A stretch of DNA of 12,718 nucleotides from JALYUA01 sp038229875 (GTDB lineage: Bacteria; Acidobacteriota; Thermoanaerobaculia; UBA5066; Gp7-AA6): positions 1 to 12,718 of the forward strand of contig JBBROA010000116.1 in assembly GCA_038229875.1 (NCBI GenBank), read 5' to 3'. The translations under genes and the position numbers were made by a program. Numbering within the stretch: the stretch's first letter is position 1; every line of letters begins with the position of its first letter. The notes under the pieces are model-generated. The model was not told the origin of the DNA. It saw nothing but the letters and a program-made list of their open reading frames with translations, and did not search any database. Shown here in pieces: positions 6,888 to 12,718 of the stretch.

Positions 6888-7220
6888 GTGCCCGACCCGA
6901 AAAGCGACCTTCTGCAGGGAACCCTGGACGTTCTGATCTTGAAGACTCTCTCCTCCGCGCCGATGCACGGATGGGGCATATCGCAGCGGATCCAACAGGT
7001 CTCGGACGACGTCCTGCAGGTCAACCAGGGCTCTCTCTACCCCGCGCTCTACAGGCTCGAAAACCAGGGCTGGATCCAGTCCGAATGGGGCGTTTCGGAA
7101 AACAACCGCAAAGCGAAGTTTTACGAGCTCACCCGCGCCGGACGCCGGCAGCTCGCCGACGAGACGGAAAGCTGGGAGCGCTTCTCTTCCGCGGTCGCCC
7201 GCGTGCTGCAGACCGCGTAA
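6888..7220 (+). CDS. PadR family transcriptional repressor, 110 aa
   Basis: A short PadR protein of subfamily-2 size: an N-terminal winged helix and a short C-terminal dimerisation helix. LLQGTLDVLILKTL (8-21) and MHGWGISQRI (26-35) are the first helices. QGSLYPALYRLENQGWI (47-63) is the recognition helix plus first wing strand. SEWGVSENNRKAKFYELT (65-82) is the wing, with the SENNRKAKFY signature of the version paired with acidobacterial permeases. The start is GTG at 6888, set by AAAGGAG at 6876-6882 with five bases between. The permease starts 31 bases after its stop, so both should share one mRNA. It probably represses that mRNA through the dyad at 6841-6868 and is released by a small hydrophobic or phenolic effector, or by membrane stress; the effector is unknown. 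Confidence 0.93.
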   Translation: MPDPKSDLLQGTLDVLILKTLSSAPMHGWGISQRIQQVSDDVLQVNQGSLYPALYRLENQGWIQSEWGVSENNRKAKFYELTRAGRRQLADETESWERFSSAVARVLQTA

Positions 7221-7251
7221 GACCTGTCCCGCCGGACCGAGAGGAACGTCC

Positions 7252-9867
7252 ATGAACGACAAGATCGAACGCGAGCTCGACGACGAGATGAAGTTTCACC
7301 TCGAAATGGAGATCGAAAAGAACATCACGCGCGGCCTCTCACCAGAGGAAGCGCGCCGGGAGGCGCTCCAGAGCTTCGGCGGCGTCGAGAAGTTCAAGGA
7401 CGAAGTGCGGGACCAGAGCGCGCTGCACTTTCTGGAGACCGTAGTTCAGGACCTGAAGTACGGGCTGCGCGCTCTCTGGAAGAACCCGGCGTTCTCCGCG
7501 GCGGCCATCCTGACGCTCGCGCTCGGTATCGGGGCGAACACCGCCATCTTCTCCGTCGTCAACGGGGTGCTCCTCCAGTCGCTGCCCTACGGCGGCGGCG
7601 AGCGGCTCGTGCGGCTCCGGATGGACGCGCCCGCCGCCAAAATCGAGGATGCCGGCTTCTCACCGCTGGAATACGGCGACTACAAAAACCAGACGCGAAG
7701 CTTCGACCATCTCGCCGAATACCACTCGATGTGGTTCGTACTCCTCGGGCGGAAAGAGCCCGAGCGGGTGCAGACGGGAGTCGTCTCCGCGAATTTCTTC
7801 GACACTCTGGGCGTCCAGCCGCTGCTCGGTCGGACGTTCCGCCCGGGAGAGGACGCGCACGGGGCCGAGCCGGTGCTGGTGCTGTCCTATGCGTATTGGA
7901 TGCGCGCGTTCGGCGGCGACCCGAAGGTCGTCGGGCGCGTCTTCGCGATGAACGACAAATCTCACACCGTCGTCGGGGTCCTGCCGCCGATTCCCGGCTA
8001 CCCGCAGGAAGACGACATCTACATGGCGGCCTCGGCCTGCCCCTTCCGCTCGCAACCGGCGACCGAGTCCAACCGCCGCGCGCGCATGCTCCAGGTCTTC
8101 GGACGGATGAAGCCCGGCGTCACTCTCGCGGCGGCGAGCACGGACCTCTCGACCGTCGCCGGAAGGCTGAAGAACAACTTTCCCGATGCGTATCCGAAGG
8201 CGGGGTTCACGGTGTCGCCTCTCTCACTTCGGGAAGAGATGACGCGTCAGGCGCGCCCCACGTTCCTGATCCTGCTCGGGACCGTCGGCCTGGTGCTGCT
8301 CCTCGCCTGCGCGAACGTCACGAACCTGTCGCTCGCACGCCTGATCCGGCGCGAGCGTGAGATGGCGCTGCGGTCCGCGCTCGGGGCGGATCGCCGACGC
8401 CTCGCCCGCCAGCTCCTGACCGAGACCACCGTCCTCGGCCTTCTGGGAGGCGCGCTCGGGCTCGTCCTCGCGCGCGCCGGCCTCCAGCTGCTGGTCACGT
8501 TCGCGACACGGTTCACGCCCCGCGCGAGCGAGATCCGCATCGACGCGTCGGTCCTCATCTTCACGCTCGCAGTGTCGCTTGCCACCGGTATCGCGCTCGG
8601 CCTGATCCCGGCGGTCTCCCGGCGGCGGGACCTCGTGACCTCTCTGCACGAGGGCGGCGAGCGCGCGAGCGCGGGCACCGGACGCCACCGCGTGCGCAAT
8701 CTTCTGATCGTCTCGCAGGTCGCGATCTCCTTCGTGCTCTTAATCGGCGCGGGGCTGATGGTGCGCACGCTGTGGAACCTGCAGCAGGTGGACCCGGGGT
8801 TCCAGACCGAAAAGGTCCTGACGATGAGAGTCGATCTCAACTTCTCGAAGTACGACACCCGCGACAAGCGGCTCGCTTTTCACGAGCAGCTGCTGCGGCG
8901 GATCCAGACGGAGCAGGGAGTCGTGTCCGCGGCCACGTCGGCGACGTTCCCGCTGAACGAAGGCGGCCCCGGCAACGGAAACGGACAGTTCGAGATCGAG
9001 GGCCAGGCGGCGGCCGAAGCGGACCTGCGTCCCCAGGCGGACTTTCAGCAGGTGAGCTCCGACTATTTCCGGACGATCCAGGTTCCGCTGCTCCGCGGCC
9101 GCCTCTTCTCCCAGGAGGACCGGGTCGATCATCCCCTGGTCGCGCTCGTCAACCAGACGATGGCGCGGCATTTCTGGGCGGACCAGGATCCGCTCGGCCG
9201 TCGGTTCTCCTTCGATCAGAAGAAGACCTGGGTGACGGTCGTCGGCGTGGTCGGCGACGTCCGGCAGTACGGGCTCGCCGCCGCGCCGACCGACCAGATC
9301 TACCTGTCGCTCCTTCAGTCTCCGACCCTGTCGTCGACGATCCTGATCCGCACCGTCGCGAACCCGATGAGCATGGAACGGGCGGCGAAGGCCACTATCC
9401 ATGGAATGGACCCCGACCAGCCGGTCGACCATTTCCGGACCCTGGAGCAGGTCCGCACAAACAGTCTCGCGTCGCCGAGGTTGACGGCACTGCTCCTCTC
9501 GCTTTTCGCCGTTCTCGCGCTCGTCATCACGGCGACGGGAATCACTGGCGTGCTCGCCTTCTCGGTCAGTCAGCGCTTCCAGGAGTTCGGCATCCGCATG
9601 GCGCTCGGTGCGGCGCCCGCGTCGGTCCTGCGCATGGTGCTCCGGCAGGGGATGTCGCTCGTCGGCGTCGGGCTCGGCCTCGGCCTCGCGCTCGCGCTGG
9701 TTTTTGCGCGGCTCCTCTCCGGGCTGCTGTTCGGAGTCCGGCCGACCGATCCCCTCACGTTCGCGGCGGTCGCGTTCGTCCTGCTCGCCGTCGCCGCGGC
9801 GGCGTGTTTCTTCCCGGCGCGCCGCGCGACGGCGGCCGACCCGATGCACGCGCTTCGGAATCGCTGA
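7252..9867 (+). CDS. ADOP-type ABC transporter permease (duplicated MacB/FtsX permease), 871 aa
   Basis: A large inner-membrane permease of the 'acidobacterial duplicated orphan permease' class. An acidic N-terminal prefix domain (1-60, LDDEMKFHLEMEIE and LSPEEARREALQSFGG) precedes two MacB-like halves. Half one: membrane span near 80-108 (ILTLALGIGANTAIFS), MacB periplasmic domain to about 335, then spans near 338-358, 393-420 and 434-455. Half two: span near 483-505, periplasmic domain, then spans near 744-768, 800-825 and 834-856, with the FtsX motif FGIRMALGAAP. The fold resembles mechanotransmission ABC exporters such as MacB, but no ATPase gene is beside it, so the motor must be encoded elsewhere or be lacking. 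ATG 7252 has AGAGGA six bases upstream. Its last codons and stop lie in an octamer array; the ending ALRNR departs from the common ALR-x-E ending. Confidence 0.93.
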   Translation: MNDKIERELDDEMKFHLEMEIEKNITRGLSPEEARREALQSFGGVEKFKDEVRDQSALHFLETVVQDLKYGLRALWKNPAFSAAAILTLALGIGANTAIFSVVNGVLLQSLPYGGGERLVRLRMDAPAAKIEDAGFSPLEYGDYKNQTRSFDHLAEYHSMWFVLLGRKEPERVQTGVVSANFFDTLGVQPLLGRTFRPGEDAHGAEPVLVLSYAYWMRAFGGDPKVVGRVFAMNDKSHTVVGVLPPIPGYPQEDDIYMAASACPFRSQPATESNRRARMLQVFGRMKPGVTLAAASTDLSTVAGRLKNNFPDAYPKAGFTVSPLSLREEMTRQARPTFLILLGTVGLVLLLACANVTNLSLARLIRREREMALRSALGADRRRLARQLLTETTVLGLLGGALGLVLARAGLQLLVTFATRFTPRASEIRIDASVLIFTLAVSLATGIALGLIPAVSRRRDLVTSLHEGGERASAGTGRHRVRNLLIVSQVAISFVLLIGAGLMVRTLWNLQQVDPGFQTEKVLTMRVDLNFSKYDTRDKRLAFHEQLLRRIQTEQGVVSAATSATFPLNEGGPGNGNGQFEIEGQAAAEADLRPQADFQQVSSDYFRTIQVPLLRGRLFSQEDRVDHPLVALVNQTMARHFWADQDPLGRRFSFDQKKTWVTVVGVVGDVRQYGLAAAPTDQIYLSLLQSPTLSSTILIRTVANPMSMERAAKATIHGMDPDQPVDHFRTLEQVRTNSLASPRLTALLLSLFAVLALVITATGITGVLAFSVSQRFQEFGIRMALGAAPASVLRMVLRQGMSLVGVGLGLGLALALVFARLLSGLLFGVRPTDPLTFAAVAFVLLAVAAAACFFPARRATAADPMHALRNR

Positions 9868-9896
9868 ATTGCTGAAGCAATGAAGCGCTGAAGCGC
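9857..9896. repeat. 8-bp-period tandem array at the permease stop, five units
   Basis: Five in-phase octamers: GGAATCGC, TGAATTGC, TGAAGCAA, TGAAGCGC, TGAAGCGC. The array spans the last codons and stop of the permease and nearly all of the 36-base gap to the convergent plsC stop. Four units begin with TGA; because the period is 8, those TGAs fall in all three forward frames (9865, 9873 and 9881), so the array is a three-frame stop for plus-strand translation. Confidence 0.7.
9868..9896. terminator. Two adjacent TGAA-loop hairpins between convergent genes, possible terminator
   Basis: ATTGC-TGAA-GCAAT (9868-9881) and GCGC-TGAA-GCGC (9885-9896) are perfect short stems with the same tetraloop. 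They lie between the permease and plsC stops, where a bidirectional terminator would be expected. Stems are short (5 and 4 bp) and no U-tract follows on either strand, so termination is uncertain. Confidence 0.35.
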
Positions 9897-9903
9897 GGCC
9901 GGA

Positions 9904-10674
9904 TCAGCGGGAACGGATCGCTTCGAGCTCCCGCTGCATCCGCTCGCGGACCGACGCGGCCGCCGCGGCGATCGCTTCTTCGCCTTCTCCGACGGTGACC
10001 GGCTCGAGCACGCTGATCGGAAGGCGCCCGGGGCGCGCGACGAAGCGGTCGGTGTCCACGATGGCCCGCAGCGGCGCCGCCACGACGGGCACGACCGGAA
10101 CGCCGGCGGCCGCGGCGAGGCGAAACGCGCCCGTCTTGAACCGCAGCAGCTCGGGGCCCGTGTTCCGGGTCCCTTCCGGCATGAACCAGACGGAGACGCC
10201 TTCTTCCTTGAGCCTCCGCGCCGCCGCCGCGAGCATCCTCCGCGCCGCCTCGGAGTTTCCACGCTCGATCACCAAATTCCCCGACGCGCGAAAGAACCAG
10301 CCGAAGAGCGGGATCTTCGAGATCTCCTGCTTGCCGACCGCGACCGTCATGCGGGGAACGATCGAGCCGTAGACCAGAAGATCCATGATGCTCTGGTGGT
10401 TGGAGACGAAGACGCAGGGGCGCGAGGCGGAAAGCCGCGCGGCGTCCACCTCGATCTTCCATCCCATGAGCCGCACGATCGGAACGCAGAAGAATCGGGC
10501 GAAGAGAAAGACGTTGTTCCGGCTGCCGTGACTGACGAGAAGCGCGATGAGCCCCGCCGCCGAGCAGCAGAAAAACCAGATGCCTCCGGCCAGGAAGCCT
10601 GAGAGGAACGCCGCGCGTCCGAAGAACGTTCTCAGGCCGGGCGCTCGTGCTTCTGACGCATCGATTCTTTCCAC
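9904..10674 (-). CDS. plsC: 1-acyl-sn-glycerol-3-phosphate acyltransferase (PlsC family), 256 aa
   Basis: Membrane-associated acyltransferase that adds the second acyl chain to lysophosphatidic acid to make phosphatidic acid, the precursor of membrane phospholipids. All family blocks are visible: NHQSIMD (92-98) with the catalytic His93 and Asp98, SGNLVIERGN (131-140) with Arg138 in block II, FMPEGTRN (164-171) with the phosphate-binding EGTR, and GVPVVPV (191-197) as block IV. Hydrophobic segments at about 22-48 and 55-70 form the N-terminal membrane region. The start is GTG at 10674, with GGGGAG eight bases upstream; this overlaps the upstream DinB gene by 43 bases. No later ATG keeps the membrane region, so I keep the GTG, though an unrecognised shorter start is possible. 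Length is normal. Confidence 0.92.
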   Translation of the reverse strand: MERIDASEARAPGLRTFFGRAAFLSGFLAGGIWFFCCSAAGLIALLVSHGSRNNVFLFARFFCVPIVRLMGWKIEVDAARLSASRPCVFVSNHQSIMDLLVYGSIVPRMTVAVGKQEISKIPLFGWFFRASGNLVIERGNSEAARRMLAAAARRLKEEGVSVWFMPEGTRNTGPELLRFKTGAFRLAAAAGVPVVPVVAAPLRAIVDTDRFVARPGRLPISVLEPVTVGEGEEAIAAAAASVRERMQRELEAIRSR

Positions 10675-11201
10675 GATTCCGACTCCCCGCGGGGAATCGA
10701 AATGGAGCGCCAGCCGGGCCCGGCGAAATGCTTCGCGAGCAGGACGATCTGTCCCGCGTGGTACGCGAAGTGGGCGAGATGCCGGTTAATCGCCCCCATG
10801 ACGGTGTGCGGCTCGGAATTGATCGTGACCTTGCGGCCGAGGTCCTCCGGCGTCAGAGGCTCCAGCGCCGAAAACGCCAGCGCCCACGCGGACTCCCACC
10901 GCGCCATCAGCGCCTCCCGGCTTTCCCCTTCCTGGAGGAACTCGCGGTCCCGCTGCCGATCTGGCTTGTCGCCGTCGGCGGTGAGGAAGTCCGTGAAGCG
11001 GGAGTGCATGTTCCCGCAGAGGTGTTTGACGACGATCGCGATCGAGTTCGACTCCGGGCCGATCACGCGGAGAAAATCCTCGTCTTTGACCTGCTCGAGC
11101 GCCTTCTCGACCAGCTTCTTGTGGCCGCGGAGTCTCCGCAGGGCGTCCGGCAGGTAGCCCGCCAGCGTCTCGGTCGCTTCGGGAGCATCTCCCGCGCTCA
11201 C
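10632..11201 (-). CDS. DUF1572 / DinB-superfamily protein, 189 aa
   Basis: A four-helix-bundle protein of the DinB/YfiT superfamily, DUF1572 branch. The diagnostic pieces are NSIAIVVKHLCGNMHSRFTDF (in part, residues 52-72, with His60), DGDKPDRQRDREF (76-88) and INRHLAHFAYHAGQIV (138-152, with His144 and His148). His60, His144 and His148 are the expected metal-binding triad of the superfamily. Related proteins include metal-dependent thiol transferases (bacillithiol or mycothiol) and uncharacterised stress proteins; the actual reaction is unknown. Predicted cytoplasmic. The start is GTG at 11201, which overlaps the Tricorn-protease stop as GTGA, so it is probably translated by coupling. Its 3' end overlaps the plsC start by 43 bases. 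Three overlapping genes in a row indicate one transcript. Confidence 0.88.
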   Translation of the reverse strand: MSAGDAPEATETLAGYLPDALRRLRGHKKLVEKALEQVKDEDFLRVIGPESNSIAIVVKHLCGNMHSRFTDFLTADGDKPDRQRDREFLQEGESREALMARWESAWALAFSALEPLTPEDLGRKVTINSEPHTVMGAINRHLAHFAYHAGQIVLLAKHFAGPGWRSISIPRGESESWKESMRQKHERPA

Positions 11202-12718
11202 GCTCCGGCCCTCGTCTTGTTCGGGTACGGCGGGCGAACGGGAACCTTCACGGGATGCTTCTTCAGCTCCTCCATCACCACCGAGATCGCCTTTTCGAGC
11301 TGAGGGTCGCGGCCGGCGATCACGTCGGCCGGAGTCTGCTCGACCTCGATGTCGGGAGTCACGCCTTCGTTCTCGACGATCCAGCCCTTTTCGGAATCCC
11401 AGATGGCGAGATTCGGTGCGGTGATGGTGCCTCCGTCCATCAGGACGGGAAACCCGAGGATCCCGACGAGCCCTCCCCAGGTGGGCTGCCCGATCAACGT
11501 GCCCACCCCGAACTTACGCCACATCCAGGGGAGGAGGTCCCCTCCGGAGCCCGCGTTCTCGTCGATGATCATCACCTTCGGCCCCTGAATGGAGGCGCTC
11601 GGCGTCTTCATGTCCGCGCCGTAGCGCATCGCCCAGTACGCGATCAGCGGCTTCTGGAGCAGATCCACGTAGTAATCGGCGACGCTGCCGCCGCCGTTGT
11701 ACCGCTCGTCTAAGATCACCGCGTCCTTGTATGCCTGGGGGTAGAAGTACCGCTTGAAATAGGTATGACCGAGGCTGCCGGTGTTAGGGACGTACACGTA
11801 GGCCACGCGCCCGCCGGTCGCGGCGTCCACCTTGCGGATGTTCCCCTCGACCCAGTCGCGGTTGCGGAGAGCGGCTTCCGTGGCGATCGGAACGACCGTC
11901 ACGGTGCGCGCGCCCGATCCGTCCGGATTTGCGCCCACCGTGATTTCCGTCAGCTTTCCGGAGGTGTTCTCGAAGAAACTGTAGAGGTTCGCCGGGGTCT
12001 TCACGTCGCGCCCGCCCACGGCGAGGAGGTATTCGCCCGCCCGGACGTTGACGCCGGGCTCCGTCAGCGGCGACCGGAGCTCCGGGTTCCAGTTCAGCCC
12101 TCCATAGACCTTCTTGAAGCGATAACGGCCGTTCTCGACCGCGTAGTCTGCGCCGAGCAGCCCGCCCGGAACGGCCGTCGGCTCGAGGAACCTGTCGCCG
12201 CCGCCCCCCCGGTGATGTCCGACCGAGAGCTCGCTGCACATCCACTGGATCACGCGGTTCAAGTCCTCGCGCACGACGACGTGGGGCAGAAAGGCCGCGT
12301 ACTTCTCGCGCATCGCCTTCCAGTCGACGCCGTGCATCTTCGGGTCGTAGAAGAAGTCGCGGTTGACCCGCCACGCCTCCTGAAAGATCTGCGGCCACTC
12401 CTGGCGAGGGTCGATGCGCACCTCGAGCGCGTCCATCTTCACCTTCCCCTCGGAGGTGTCGATCTTCTTCGCCGAGGACGCCGAGATTCCCCACGCCTCC
12501 TTGACGCGGTACAGGATCTTCTTGCCGTCCGCGGACACCTCGAACCCATCGGCCTCGGCGAGCAGAGTCTCCGATTTGCGGTCCTTCAGGTCGAACCGCT
12601 GCAACGTCTTTTTCCCGTCGACCTCCCGGAAATAGAAGATCTGTCCGGCGGGACCGGCCTGGAGGTTCGACAGCTCGGCGGCGGGAACCGGCAGGTCGAG
12701 GATGCGGTACTCGAGGCC
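11198..12718 (-). CDS. Tricorn-type S41 serine protease, C-terminal 506 residues (5' end outside window)
   Basis: The frame is open to the window's right edge, so the N-terminal beta-propeller is mostly missing. Numbering from the first visible codon, residues 1-75 look like the last propeller blades (GQIYFFREVDGKKTLQRFDL in part, then SADGKKILYRVK). Next comes the C1 helical domain (EWPQIFQEAWRVNRDFFYDP), with SELSVGHH (162-169) supplying the catalytic His. A PDZ domain lies near 200-280 (LTEPGVNVRAGEYLLAVGGRDV). The C2 domain carries DENAGSGGD (386-394) with the nucleophile Ser391, and ENEGVTPDIEV (449-459) with the conserved Glu. Tricorn proteases trim peptides made by larger proteases; bacterial versions often have signal peptides, which cannot be checked here. 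A TTG at 12604 is an internal codon, not the start. The stop overlaps the DinB GTG start. Confidence 0.92.
   Translation of the reverse strand, partial: GLEYRILDLPVPAAELSNLQAGPAGQIFYFREVDGKKTLQRFDLKDRKSETLLAEADGFEVSADGKKILYRVKEAWGISASSAKKIDTSEGKVKMDALEVRIDPRQEWPQIFQEAWRVNRDFFYDPKMHGVDWKAMREKYAAFLPHVVVREDLNRVIQWMCSELSVGHHRGGGGDRFLEPTAVPGGLLGADYAVENGRYRFKKVYGGLNWNPELRSPLTEPGVNVRAGEYLLAVGGRDVKTPANLYSFFENTSGKLTEITVGANPDGSGARTVTVVPIATEAALRNRDWVEGNIRKVDAATGGRVAYVYVPNTGSLGHTYFKRYFYPQAYKDAVILDERYNGGGSVADYYVDLLQKPLIAYWAMRYGADMKTPSASIQGPKVMIIDENAGSGGDLLPWMWRKFGVGTLIGQPTWGGLVGILGFPVLMDGGTITAPNLAIWDSEKGWIVENEGVTPDIEVEQTPADVIAGRDPQLEKAISVVMEELKKHPVKVPVRPPYPNKTRAGA

Noticed and set aside
8740..9849. Minus-strand frame of 369 codons, Arg/Glu-rich
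   Set aside because: Shadow of the permease gene. G+C-rich coding DNA has few stops on the opposite strand, and the translation shows no domain and extreme Arg/Asp/Glu bias.
12204..12210. Run of seven C bases in the Tricorn-type gene (also 2860-2866 in sorA) as a phase-variation switch
   Set aside because: Seven-base runs are expected in G+C-rich Gly codons; both frames are intact and neither gene type is a usual phase-variable target.
12602..12604. TTG as the start of the Tricorn-type gene
   Set aside because: The frame stays open to the window edge and the 38 codons before it encode beta-propeller-like sequence, so the codon is internal.

Overview
The window is G+C-rich bacterial chromosome (roughly two thirds G+C by eye), densely coded, with short gaps and repeated ATGA/GTGA stop-start overlaps. 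The best clue to its owner is a PadR-type repressor followed directly by an 'ADOP' permease: a single ~870-residue MacB/FtsX-like protein with an N-terminal prefix domain and no ATPase gene beside it. That pair is characteristic of Acidobacteriota. A bacterial Tricorn-type S41 protease and a DUF1572/DinB protein fit the same phylum. The assignment is inference, not proof.

Layout, left to right. (1) 1-1484, plus strand: the end of a lipoprotein alpha/beta hydrolase gene (5' end outside the window) translationally coupled to a short-chain dehydrogenase. (2) 1469-3320, minus strand: a three-gene unit of Tat-exported sulfite-oxidase-type molybdoenzyme, mono-heme cytochrome c with a GTGA overlap, and a 77-residue membrane protein. 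(3) 3422-6737, minus strand: a TPM-domain (YgcG-like) membrane protein, an unrecognised 200-residue membrane-anchored protein, a KANL3/Tex30-type alpha/beta hydrolase, an 87-residue coiled-coil protein and exonuclease III. A G+C-rich 8-bp-period array lies between the hydrolase and the coiled-coil gene. (4) 6738-6887: divergent control region with a TTGACA box and a 9-bp inverted repeat before the PadR gene. (5) 6888-9867, plus strand: padR-ADOP pair, ending in a second 8-bp-period array. (6) 9904-12718, minus strand: Tricorn-type protease (5' end outside the window), DinB/DUF1572 protein and PlsC acyltransferase, all with overlapping ends.

How the genes work together: the molybdoenzyme and cytochrome form a plausible periplasmic sulfite dehydrogenase that passes electrons to the respiratory chain. 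The PadR protein probably controls itself and the permease. The coiled-coil/xth, SDR/hydrolase and Tricorn/DinB/plsC groupings look like co-transcription without an obvious shared pathway. No RNA gene, CRISPR array, insertion sequence or phage gene was seen, and no stretch over about 150 bases lacks a gene.

I found no clear new multi-gene system. The most unusual features are the two degenerate octamer arrays, which share a TGNNGCGC-like unit. The array after the permease carries a stop codon in all three forward frames and folds into two hairpins whose variable bases covary. The other item worth pursuing is the uncharacterised 200-residue protein with conserved-looking Asp/His/Glu clusters.
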